From Medicago truncatula (lineage: Eukaryota; Streptophyta; Magnoliopsida; Fabales; Fabaceae), in contig NC_053045.1 of assembly GCF_003473485.1 (NCBI RefSeq), forward strand, positions 41,706,494 to 41,770,493: a DNA stretch of 64,000 nucleotides. The letters are read 5' to 3'. Of the stretch, positions 10,878-21,948 are shown in pieces (the first letter of the stretch is position 1; the number at the start of each line of letters is the position of its first letter). The position numbers and the translations under genes were made by a program. The notes beneath the pieces were generated by a model, which did no database searches, was not told the DNA's origin, and was given only the letters and a program-made list of their open reading frames with translations.

Positions 10878-12477
10878 TAGTACATACTTTGTTAATTAAA
10901 TTTGTCAAGCCCATGAAATATTCTATCACTTTCTATTCTCCCCACCCATTTTACTTAAGCTTGTGCCCGCAGTTATCATCGATGGTCATGAGCAAATGAC
11001 AGATAATGTTCTAATTATCTATTTCTCTAATGCATTTTTTTTTAGGACTCTAATGCATTTCTTAATTATTCTATTTTGAATACCGATTTTTTTTATCATT
11101 ACTAGACCAAATTTTGTGTCCTACTAATATTCATTTTCATCAATAATATTTCCTTTTAATGCTGGTAGCAATTGATTTTGACACATGAGAAATGTCACCT
11201 CTTTGTCTTTTTCAAATTTAAGCTTTAAGTTGAACTCTGCAGGCCTGTGGGTGTTGCAATATGTAGTTATAATGCGAGGGTTGCAATTTGAAGTTATGTT
11301 CAAACATCTCAATAAAGAAGATTTATGTTGTATTATTTTGACAACAAAAGACAAAGCTAAAACATTAGGTTGGGTTACAGGGACTCTGAAAGAGACCGTT
11401 CAAGAACTCTCTCATTTGATATGACTAAATATCAGGAATCCTAAAATCCATCCATTTGATACATTATATAAAGTTAAATTTTTTTTTGGTGGTGGTTGGG
11501 ATTTAAACCTCAGACCTTGCATATATTATGCATTATCCCTACCAGCCGAGCTAAGCTCCCGAGGACAATTTGTTTGCAATGTATCACTTCTCACATTATA
11601 GAAGTCAAGATAGTTCAACTTGTCGTCGTGAGCTTGTATATGCAGTGACCAGAGTTAGAACTTCAGACACCCCGTTATTCACCAAAAAAATATGAATTTC
11701 TAGCCACTAGACCGCTTAAAAAAAGTTCAACTTTCTTATAGATTGGTTTGGGTCTCTTAACATGTAAATTTGGACAACAATGAGGTGTAGATTAATTCTT
11801 CAAGCATCATTTTGTATGTTGTGTTGTTGAATCAAAACCCTGCGTTGGATCTCTTCTCTATTTGTTTGGTGTTTATTCATTTAATGACTACGTGGGTTTG
11901 TCTGTGAAATCTATTTTTAGTTATAGTTGGTCTAAAAAATTCATCACACAATTTCTTTATCGTGTGTGACCAGTGTTCATACCAATACTTGTATCCGTCT
12001 TCACATTTATTTTATTGCGTTAATGCATGTAACTTATGAACAATGTATCTTTTCTAATGAAATTTTGGTTTTAATTGATAAGTATAAATGTTAGTGACTT
12101 TCTAGTTGTAACAAACCATAAGTCAAATTTTGAACTAAATACATTAATTTTTGTTGACCAATTTTACTTATATTTTGGGACGAAATGAGTACACTCAAGC
12201 AAACTAATTTTTTTAATGTTTTCAAAATATGGTTACCAGCTGGTGTGCCCGTTGATGATAAGCATTAGGCTCCGTTTTTCCCAATTACTCACCATGATAT
12301 TACCACTGAGATTCCGGTTCATGCTCAGTGGCTGCAATGTTTGTCCTTTGCTAGTTGTGTATGGTTATTTAATTATGTTATTCATTTATTGATTTATTAA
12401 TTAATTGGTTTGTGAATGTTTTTGAGAAGTATAACTTTTAACCAGCATTTTCTTGGTTAAGTAATAACTGCATGTCG
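10878..12477. other. Spacer between MULE and CYPRO4 3' end
   Basis: No recognisable gene. A SINE-like fragment lies at 11478-11566. Short open frames near 11185-11424 have no family resemblance. The rest is AT-rich unique-looking sequence. Confidence 0.35.
11478..11566 (-). repeat. tRNA-derived SINE-like fragment
   Basis: Read on the minus strand it gives AGCTTAGCTCGGCTGGTAGG, very like a tRNA A box region, then GGTCTGAGGTTTAAATCCC in the box B position, and then an A-rich tail (a T run on the plus strand at 11480-11488). A related copy lies at 52229-52303. This is a typical short plant SINE or tRNA-related retroposon. Confidence 0.55.
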
Positions 12478-13177
12478 TTAAACCAAGGCAAAGGGCATGC
12501 ATGTTTTTTCGTGACCATAGTTATAGGCTATGTTTGAATATCTAATCGTGCCCTTTTTAAATTGAATGTTGCTGTAGATTGGTGGGGAATGTGGGATGAA
12601 ATGATTTCCTAAGCTAACAGTCAAAGCATTGGGTGCCTTATGGCTGGTTGAATCTAATCTATGTATATCTACTTGACTACGTCTTAGTTGTATGCTCTTT
12701 GACCATGGCCGATCTCGTGCCATGCATCTCTGTTTCTAATATTATGGAGAAAGGGAACCCAGACTCAATGAAATCAGCCTCATGTAGGAGAAGCTCTACA
12801 CGCGACAAAACTGAAATGTCGAATAACTCAACCATCTGCCACCATGGCAATGCAGCTTCTTTTATTTGGATCAATCAGAAAAGAAAGACAAAAGACATAA
12901 AAGCTGTTAAATGCAAGCAATCTGAAAACAAACTACTCTTTCTTTAATTTCGAAATTAAAAAGGACATTTCCTCAGTCTTTGCAAACCCAAACTTGTGTA
13001 ATAACCAAAACCAAACTTGTAATCACAAAATAACCAGTGTAAGAAAGAAAAGAGATACATGGTAACCTAACATTTTCTGCACAAACTAAATACAAGAATT
13101 AATTGTTCAAAGCACTCCTAACACTAGAAATTTGAAACCTTCAAATGGAAAATAGAAAAGAAAATATAAACAGAGGT
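12478..13177. other. CYPRO4 downstream region; unconfirmed small frame
   Basis: This stretch lies next to the 3' end of the CYPRO4 gene and probably includes its 3' untranslated region near 13000-13177. A plus-strand frame of 104 codons (12633-12947) includes a Ser/Thr/Arg-rich middle but matches no family I recognise and has no supporting start context or promoter. I do not call it a gene. Confidence 0.3.
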
Positions 13178-16100
13178 TTAACGGGTTCGCTTTCCGGACA
13201 TACTGATAGAGCTAACTTTCATAGGAGTTGCTACCACCAACGGAGCTTCAGGGGAGTCACTAACAGCATAGTTGTCATGCATAAACCGTGATTCTATGAT
13301 TGACTCGTCCTTCAATACTATCTTGTAACAGTAACAGCTTTTCAGCCCTTGTTGATTCCTGTAACATTCATGAGCACTGTTCTTTACCTGCTGAAAATCC
13401 CATATCACACTGAACTTGCCCACAGTTGCAACAAGGTGGCGTTCTTGTTTACCATTCTCTGTGACCTGAAAGACAAAAAGCAAATGCTTAATACTTGCTG
13501 CAGGTTGACTAACTCAGTAAAAGTAAACTAAAAATAATCACCATCAGTTTAAATTAACATTCCAGATGCAAGTAATAGTATGCAGCATGGAATAAACAAG
13601 GAATTCTATCTCGAGGTGCATAAAAGGCTATCCATATTTATAACTCACTGATCACTATAAATGTGTATGAGCTACACAGAATGTGATAGTGTTCTTTCCA
13701 CTGTGAACAAATAACCATTTCCCTGCAGTCGTGTCTTCTATTAAATCATGCACGTAACGATTGTTACAAATGATATCAGCCCAACTTACAGATAACATTA
13801 TAAAAATTTCACTTATTTCAAAAACAAACAAAAAAAAATCAAAATTTCACTTGATAAGTTGATGGAGTGAATCATGATATCTTAATTTCTTAACCTGCTA
13901 AAAGCTATGTCTTGTACTCTACTAATGGTGATCCTATACTTGCTTTTCATCCTTCTACAATTTTTTTTAAAAGCCCTCATTACTTATGCTACCATTATCA
14001 TTTAATCTCACCCATCATTTTCAGAATCGGCCATTTATACATCTTGCTGCATTAGATGAGCTCCATGATAATTTCACGATCGCACTATTATATGGATCAC
14101 ACATTACATTAATGTGTACGTAGCTTTTAAACAGAAAGCGTATGACCCAAACATAAGTAACAGAAAGTGTATGACCCGCTAGGTTTACCCCCATACTATT
14201 GCTAAACCAGACAGCAGAAGTTCCATCCTTGTCCCAATAACACCCTAGTTTCCGCACATGGTAATAAGTCTATAATAGCATGAGAATTAATTGCCCTTTA
14301 CAAAATAAAACCAAGAATGGAATTTTTAGTGGTAAACATTGATGGTACTTAATGAAATATGCAAGCAGTGTTGTTAAATAGCGGCTATAGCATAGCAAAA
14401 ATTCAACAAACCACTATTGTCCTGTCATCCTGTGATATGCTATTTAATATAAAAACATTATTAAATAGCGGTTATAGCGCAGGTATAGAACTGTTGCATA
14501 GCGGAATTTGAACAAACTACTATTTCGCACTATCCACAATTGACATCACTGTGTGCAGGTATGAACGAATAGTTCTTTCATTAAAGAAGGAAATAAGGAA
14601 TATATAAAAAATAAAAAAAAAATTAAAAAACTAACTATATTCAAAGTAGTTAATCAAAGATAGTTAAATGCGCATGTTAGTAAGTAAACACACTTCCATA
14701 CTTATTTTTTCAACAGTAAAAGGAGTGACTCAGGTTCTTTACTGTTAACTACGGTAGGATCTAACAAAAACATCAGAATGTGTGTGTGTGTGTGTGTTGG
14801 AGAGAAAGTAAGTGTCAAATAGTGTTTTGCTCCCATTCATATTCATATTTATATGTAATAAAAAGTAAGATGATGATGCTACATGTCAATGCAAAATAGA
14901 AGGCAATGACACAAATAATAGAGAATAATGATTGATTACCCATGAGAAATGGCCACCATGAAACTTGTTGGTAGTTCCAGCCAAATGTGAATCCAGAGGA
15001 GTGAGCTTCAACAATCTAGGAGCACCTATCCTGTTTCCCATACGACCACCAAAACCAGTCTTTGTCTTCCCATCTTTATCAGTGAACAATGTACAAATCA
15101 AGACCAAATAAGTATCAGTTGTACCCAACACCCACTTTCCATCAAAAGTAACATCAACGCTTGTAATAGGTGAACCAAGCCCTGGAAAAGCCGTCTTCGC
15201 CATCCTCATCGATTTATTCGAATACAACCTTATCTTCCCATCAAGAGACCCCACCACAATTGAACCATCTCCTGTAGTTGCAAAGCATTGAAAATTTGTC
15301 CCTCTTGAAAATTGATGCCCCTGGTTCCAATGCAAAACCGGAGAATTCGCTGTTGCTATATTCTGAACAATTCCTTTTCTATCACGCATATCCCATTGAC
15401 ATAGCCTATTATCATCCAACCCTAAAAATGTTGACTCCGAAGGATCCAATTGTGACCCTTTAGTATCATTTGTGATATCCCTCATTGTAATATCAGCCCC
15501 ATCTTTCTCAAACTTCCACTCTGTAACAATCTTCCCTGTTTCTATATCAAGCTGGTTCAGCTTCGAAGCATGTGGCATTCCACTATTCATAGGACTCATC
15601 AACATCATATTAGTCTCTGCCCTCATCAACAACGCCTTATTAGGCGTCTCTTGCTGGAGATTCCCTCCATATTTCACAGCAACCCCCTTCCGAATTCCCC
15701 GGTCAAAATTCCGGTACACTTGAAAACCAGCATCATTGAGTAAAAAACTGTTATCAAGAGCCCCTAGGGTTAGGGTTTGGATACCACCATTTGCAGCCTC
15801 TTCAAACTCCTCCATCAAATCACCTCTAGATCGATAAGGCTCCGGACTCTTCCCGGAGCCATCATCGGAAACTGCATCTTCCCAAACGGAATCATCCGCG
15901 GCTTCCGGCTTCACCCAACCGATAAACTCCTTCCCGTAAACCTTAACCTTATTCTCTTCCGTCGGTGATAAACCGTAAACATTCTCAAACGTGCAGTTTT
16001 GAAACTCAGTGACGAATTTCCGGTAGGATTCATCGGTGGGGAATTTAAGAGCCCAGACACCGTTGGAGACGAAATCTACACGGCGTTGATCACCAAACAT

Positions 16101-16535
16101 CTTTAATTGAAGTTCGGTGGAAACCCTAGCGCGGATTTTTGAACCGACTTTGAGAATCCATTGACCTTGAGCAACATCGTTTTGTTCGTCTTCTTCCTCG
16201 TCTTCGTAGTTTTTGACGAAGGCGTAGGAGGTTCGTTTGTCGGAGAGAATCCATTTAGCGTTGGGAGTGTTGCCGCCGATGTGAAGGTAAAGCTTGACAG
16301 CGTTTTTGGGAAGTGGTGTTTTTGTCTCTGATTGCGATTTTGAAGGTGAAGAGTATTTGAGTTTTAAGGCACTGAGTTTAGCGTCGACATCGTCGAGGTT
16401 TGTGGAATGTGATTGGGATGAAGATTGAGCGTCTTGGTATTGATCTTGATCTTCTTCTTGTTCTGGTTCTTGTTCGTCGTAATCGGAGTCGGAATCGGAG
16501 AATTCACGGCCTTCGCGGGACTGAGAAGTACCCAT
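13178..16535 (-). CDS. CYPRO4 / Vid27-related WD40-like protein
   Basis: Two exons, 14940-16535 and 13178-13465, are joined by a 1474-base intron. The donor follows a complete TGG codon, the acceptor precedes GTCACAG, and the phase is 0. The product is 627 residues. It starts [22 protein letters not shown], so residue 2 is Gly and N-myristoylation is possible. An acidic, Gln-rich low-complexity segment follows to about residue 60. Next come the conserved Vid27-type middle region ([36 protein letters not shown]) and a C-terminal beta-propeller-like domain ([39 protein letters not shown]). The second exon supplies the end ([20 protein letters not shown]). CYPRO4 was named from cardoon. Its yeast namesake Vid27 is linked to vacuolar import and degradation, but the plant role is unsettled. 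It sits head to head with the malectin-LRR gene, about 2.1 kb away. Confidence 0.93.
14360..14552. mobile_element. MITE-like repeat in the CYPRO4 intron
   Basis: Sequence beginning AGTGTTGTTAAATAGCGGCT and ending near CACAATTGACATCACTGT shows imperfect inverted ends, with repeated GCATAGC and ACAAACYACTATT motifs. The same TGTTRTTAAATAG...CTATAGC family recurs at about 44835-45000 and, more diverged, at 41331-41503. It is a common short legume intron repeat and has no coding capacity. Confidence 0.5.
14778..14797. repeat. (TG)n microsatellite
   Basis: A run of alternating TG inside the single CYPRO4 intron. It is likely length-polymorphic and has no evident function. Confidence 0.8.
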
Positions 16536-17463
16536 GAATCAAAATTAGAAATTAAATTGAAGATTTGAAAATTGAAATTGAATTGGGTGTGATTGATTGA
16601 TTATAGTATATTGGGATTTGAAATGGAAATGAAGAATCAGTTAACGGTTTTATAGCGTTAATGTCGGTTATTACTTTACTCGCCTCACACGCTCTCTCTC
16701 TGCTATGCTCTTTGATTTGCTTTGTGCGTGAATTTAACGCCTCTTTAGTCTATAGTACGCTACGCTCCATGGTGTTTTTTTTTACTCTACTTTGTTGGTT
16801 TTTCATTTCTTGAAACATTACTTCGTACCTAAGCTTTAGCCTATTTTTTTAATTTTTTTTAAAAAAAAACAGCTTAAAGGTTAATTTCAAATTTGGATTA
16901 AACATTCACTTTCATAGTATGGTCCAATGTGATTTTTTTTTTTAGAAAAAAAGATGGTCCAATGTGATGTTGTTAGTATTTTGAGAGTTTTAAAAAGTGG
17001 GGTTTTGTTAGTTTAGAAAGTCATATTCTTAATTCTTTGTAAATTGTATGTCTTTCTTTGTTTAATGTTTTTAAGGTTGATTCAAACTTTGTTAGTTTCT
17101 CTAATATGCATATCACAAATAGGCTGAACAAAAACACCTATCTCGTCCTTAATGCATACTCTTGTACCAACTTTATTACCATGATTAGAAAAAGACGTCA
17201 ATTTTACGTTTCATTCTTCCTTTAGACGGTTTAGTCCAATTGATAGGTCTTGTTGGGTTACCTTGACTGCCATGAGTGCTATGGGTCTGACATGCTGCTT
17301 CCCATTCAAACAACATATAGTTGACGCTCGCTCTAAAACGAAACATTGTGCATCAACCGTGTCATTCCACACTTTGATTCCATAGTTTCTATATACTTCA
17401 CAATATGCAACCAAAAAGCGTCAATTCTCTAGTTGACATTGCCTACATAACATAAATGATGTA
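16536..17463. other. CYPRO4 promoter side
   Basis: The sequence immediately right of the CYPRO4 start codon holds its leader and promoter, with CTCTCTCTCTGC-type pyrimidine tracts near 16691 on the plus strand. Beyond it is AT-rich spacer. A 16-base phrase, ATGGTCCAATGTGATG, appears twice (16919 and 16954). No gene is seen. Confidence 0.4.
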
Positions 17464-17850
17464 TGTAACACCCAAGACTGACGAGGAGGGAGAGTGGTCT
17501 TAGGTGCACAAGATATGTCGATGAACAGCTCCTAAAAACTTCTAAGAGAACCAAGTTCGCATCAGAATGTGAGGGATCCTGGGACCGTGCGTGTATAAGA
17601 CTACATGGTTGGATGAAGACTTTTAAGAATTGTTTGGTGCTACCTATACCAACAAGATGCATCTTCTTTTTTGTAGCTCATTTTATAAGAACTTCACACT
17701 TAAGCGTGCTTGATTTGGATCAATTTTGGGATGGGTGACTTTCTAGGAGTTTTTTCAAAAAGCATGTGAGCGAGGTCAAAACACACTAAAAAGACTCGTG
17801 TTGGTTTGTGAGGTCAATCGACAATGCTTAAAGTCATATGGGACGTTACA
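17464..17850 (+). mobile_element. Cassandra-like solo LTR with 5S-rRNA-like promoter
   Basis: The segment begins TGTAACACCC and ends GGGACGTTACA, a TG...CA LTR-like boundary. The flanking five bases are ATGTA on the left and ATATA on the right, an imperfect duplication. Inside, about 17690-17760 reads CACTTAAGCGTGCTTG, then a spacer, then GGGATGGGTGACTTTCTAGG. This is the order and spacing of the 5S rRNA internal promoter (A box, intermediate element, C box region). LTRs carrying 5S sequence are the hallmark of the Cassandra TRIM family. No internal domain or second LTR is present, so it looks like a solo LTR. A dispersed 5S-derived SINE is the main alternative. Confidence 0.62.
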
Positions 17851-18660
17851 ATATAATGCTAGTAATATCCAACCCATGATTCATCGCCGAGTTAATACTT
17901 TAGGATAACTCATACATGTTCCAAATTTTACGACTACTTGGACATGTAAAGAAAATGTGAACACTATTCTCATCATCCGTGTTGCACAATACCTTACCAT
18001 CGTAAAAGAGGCAAGGTATTTCAAATTTTCATCTTAATTGTGAAAATTTCACCGCATTCAAGGTGTTATAAGTCGATTATTAAATAACCAGCTTACAATG
18101 TTGCAATATCAACTTAATAGAAAAAAAATCACTATTGTGTCACCATTTTAACATGGCTAACTCTACACACGGGTCTTGTAATTCGTAGTTAAAACGAGAT
18201 CGTATTTGATGTTAAAATTTTGATGTCGAATTTTTTTAAGACAAAATTCTTCATGAGATCCTTTAAGTTATTTTATTCTATCATATTATTCCTTTATATA
18301 GATATTCACAAAAGATCATTTAAATCTTTGGTTATTAATACTATCATTTTCTAAAAGTAGCAGTAATAGAGGAAAACATTTTTATCAAAATAAAGGCATT
18401 ATTGGAAAACAAACATAGCATATGTGAAGGAGTCAAGTATATGCAATGAAATATTTGGTGATTAATTTCAACCGTCGTCAACCTTGGTGAACATATTATA
18501 CAGTGTACATGTATATGACCAATTCAAGGCATGATTATTTCTATTTTTCAGGAGAGCCTTGGACGTGTCATCCCTTCTGAATCTGGAACAAGGCAATGTC
18601 CATCACCACCATCTCTTTCTCTTTCTCCTCTCTTTTCAACAAACCCACCCACCAAATCCC
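17851..18660. other. Spacer upstream of the malectin-LRR gene
   Basis: AT-rich spacer containing the presumed promoter and leader of the gene that starts at 18694. A C/T-rich leader is seen at 18600-18660. No further gene or complete element is recognised. Confidence 0.4.
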
Positions 18661-18693
18661 ATGCCTTCAGGTGGGGCAGTGGCTTATGACATT

Positions 18694-19995
18694 ATGAGCC
18701 CCTCCGTCTTCCTCCTATTCCTTGTCACTGTCCCTCTCCTTGCCCATTCTGCCCCTTCTAACCCTCTAGGTATATACCTACACATTTTTATCATAAACCT
18801 CATTTAATTCATCAACAATCTTGTTGATATGATTTGTATATTTTCATTCATTATGTTCATACATTAATGGCTTAATTCATTAAGATGCTTTTTTCTTTTA
18901 ATATTTTTCATTTTTTCAACGCCTGCATGTTATATATATGCATGGACACAAACTCAAGTTCGAATTCTAGCTGAAACAATAATTGGCTAGACTTTATTTA
19001 CTTTTTGACCGAACTCCAGATTATCAGAGTCATTTTCTCAGAGAACTGGAGGGTTAAGGCAAAAAAAGTGGTATAATATTGGAATTTTTGTGCATGCATG
19101 CAGGGTATTTTCTAAACTGTGGGGGCTCGAATGAGGTAACGGTAGACAGTCTAAAATACACTCCTGATGGAAGCTACACAAAGCTTGGAACTGTCGCCAC
19201 AATCAACAAAACAGACTTGTTGCCAACACTGTCCACATTGCGTTACTTTCCCAACACGGCATCTAAAAAATTTTGCTATTCATTTCCAGTTATCAAAGGA
19301 AACAAATACCTTGTGAAGACTATATACTATTATGGAGAATTTGATGGAGGGAAAAAGCCACCTGTGTTCGATCAAATCGTTGAAGGGACAACATGGAGCA
19401 CTGTTGATACAACAGAGGACTATGCCAAAGGTCTTAGTTCATATTATGAGGTTGTGGTAATGCCCCATGGGAAGAAGTTGAGTGTTTGTTTGGGTAGGAA
19501 TGAACATACTGGCAGCTTAAGTCCCTTCATCTCTGCTTTGGAGGTTAAGAGCTTGGATGGTTCTTTGTATAATCCTACTGACTTTAACAAGTATGCCCTT
19601 GTATCTGTTTCCAGGCATACATTTGGAAGTGAAGATGCCATCAGGTACACAAACATATTCTTTTATGGTTTTCTTTTTCATTTTTAGTGTCTAAATTCTC
19701 AGGAGTACAAAACAACAGAAATAATTATCATTATGGCGTGAGACAAGTGATAGATACTTGAATCCCTTGAGCATGTGATCACGAGTTTGGTTTCGGACTG
19801 ATGGGTATAAAAAAATTATATTAAATGAGAACAACCCTTTAAAGGAATTTCAATTATCTCGTGAGATGAGTCTCTCCGGTTGTTTGCAAAGATATCATCT
19901 TTTATCCCCCCCTCAAAGAAAAAAAAAAGGAAAGAGTTAGGCTTGTTTGGCGGTTGTGCTTTTTGCCATATTGCTTTTGAGTTGGTGCTTTTGGT

Positions 19996-20031
<36 letters not shown>

Positions 20032-21948
20032 CTGTATTTTGCAGTGAACATTGTAATCTCATTTCATAACCAAAGTATGCCTATGCTTTGTGTTATGTCT
20101 TTTATAATAATATACTGTTTGCTTTTTCATATATAAAAAATAAAATAAAATAAAATGAGCACTGCTATACGGTGCAAAGTAATTTGTCGTGAAAAATCAT
20201 GAATGCTGATGTGCTAAACGGTGGTAGGATATAATTTCCCGAATTGGTGGAATAAAAGCGGTGGTTGTGGTATAAGCTTGGTCAGCATAGTTAAAACATA
20301 CATCGTGAACGTGTCGTGGAGAAAATATTCGCTATCTTAAGCATTACCCTAAAAACATTAGCACATTGTGTATTTTGCTGACTCACTTAAAGGCTATGTG
20401 CGTGTGTGTATTCAAATCGTAGAAATGTGGAATTAAATAGGCACGATGTGAATTCTAATGATTGTGATTTCTGTATGCGAACTTAGTTTTCCAGATGACA
20501 AATTTAACCGGATGTGGCAACCATTTAAGGACCAAAATCCAGTTGTGGCAAGCCAGTCAAATATAACATCTTCAGACTTCTGGAACCTTCCTCCAGTTAA
20601 AGCATTCAGTTCAGGAATAACCACTAGCAAAGGAAAAGCACTTGAAATTCAGTGGCCACCATTGTACCTTCCAAGTACTTACTACTACATTTCCCTCTAT
20701 TTTCAAGACAACAGACATCCAAGCCCTTTTAGCTGGAGAACCTTTGATGTTTCTATTAATGGCCACACCTTTTATTCTAACCTTAATGCCACATCTAAGG
20801 GCGTCACAGTTTATGCTGCACAGTGGCCACTTTCTGGACTGACCAAAATTACTATGACACCTTCTCCTGGAATGCCTGTTGGACCTATGCTTAATGCTGG
20901 AGAAGTTTATCAGATTCTTCCCCTTGGCGGTCGAACTCAAACTAGAGACAGTAATTAACTTATACTAATCTATAATCTCACTATTTTGCAATTTCTTTAT
21001 TATACTATAAACTGAATAATTTCATTGTAATGTGGTTATCCATATAGTAATTACAATGGAAGATTTGGCTAGAAGCATTCAGAATCCACCTCGTGATTGG
21101 AACGGTGATCCTTGCCGGCCCAAAGAGAATTCATGGACTGGAGTTACATGCTCTAGTCAATTTGTTGCACGAATCACCGTAGTGTAAGTTCATATGTTGA
21201 TCCTTTGCAATGACTGCACCGTGCAAAGTATCTAATTAATTGTTTTGCATGGTAAAGTCACTGCAAAAGATCTAATTAGATTCTTAATGTATACTAGTAG
21301 TGAAGTATGCTTTATTTGATTCATTTTATTCACATATTTTAATTTCTTGCATGTGTAAAGGAATTTAACTAATGCTGGCCTGGTTGGGACTCTTCCTCCA
21401 AGCATTGGCCATCTAACTGCTCTTTCTCATCTGTATGGAATCCAGCCTTTTGTTTTCAAATATCATAAATAAACCCTTTGTTGTTTTTTTATTAACTTAT
21501 TAAATAATGCTACTTTGTGAATATTAATTTATTACAGGTGGCTTGGCGGAAACAAACTCACAGGCACTATCCCTGACTTGAGTGGATTGAAGGAGTTAGA
21601 AACTTTGTATGTACCTCACTAGATGGACCCACCTTGCATTATTTTGTTGTTAGATTTCTTAAATTTACTACAATGACCTGATTTATTACTCCCCTTTTTC
21701 TTGATCATTGTTGAATAAAGGCATTTGGAGAATAACAAGTTTGAAGGAAAACTTCCTCCATCCACAGAGAAACTTCCAAAACTGCGCGAGATGTAAGATT
21801 TTTCTATTTAATTGCAAAAACAAGACATTGTGTTGTTTTTCTTCATTCTACTAGCTTTTTTTTACCTGTGCTAACAAATGGTGTCTGTGAAACCAGTTCT
21901 TCTGATATGCTAAATAAAAAGTTTGATGGGAAAGCTACCAAACACTAA
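18694..21948 (+). CDS. Secreted malectin-like domain plus LRR protein (At3g19230-like)
   Basis: Eight exons join in phase: 18694-18769, 19104-19644, 20487-20950, 21048-21183, 21361-21432, 21538-21606, 21721-21792 and 21897-21948. The product is 493 residues. I chose the ATG at 18694 because it starts directly at a signal peptide (MSPSVFLLFLVTVPLLAHSA). An in-frame ATG at 18661 would add 11 residues. Exons 2-3 encode a malectin-like carbohydrate-binding region (NCGG near the start; RYFP; YYGEFDG; WQPF; YYISLYFQD; NGHTFY). After DWNGDPC and WTGVTCSS come LRR exons of 72, 69 and 72 bases in phase 2 (LVGTLPPSIGHLTAL; LTGTIPDLSGLKEL; FEGKLPP). No transmembrane segment or kinase follows, unlike the related receptor kinases, so the protein should be secreted to the apoplast or wall. 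The last, 52-base exon (ending KATKH) is the least certain part. The ligand is unknown. Confidence 0.88.
19996..20030 (+). repeat. Poly(G) tract of 35 bases
   Basis: An uninterrupted run of 35 G lies in intron 2 of the malectin-LRR gene. It is very unusual for an AT-rich plant genome. It could form G-quadruplex structure in the transcript, or it may be a sequencing or clone-finishing artefact. Confidence 0.9.

Noticed and set aside
12633..12947. 104-codon plus-strand frame
   Set aside because: No recognisable domain, no promoter, and it sits next to the 3' end of the CYPRO4 gene. Evidence is too weak for a gene call.
17429..17662. 77-codon minus-strand frame
   Set aside because: It lies inside the Cassandra-like LTR and has no protein similarity that I recognise.
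17690..17760. A functional 5S rRNA gene
   Set aside because: Only the internal promoter motifs are kept, the rest diverges, and the segment lies within LTR-like ends, so a 5S-derived repeat is the better reading.
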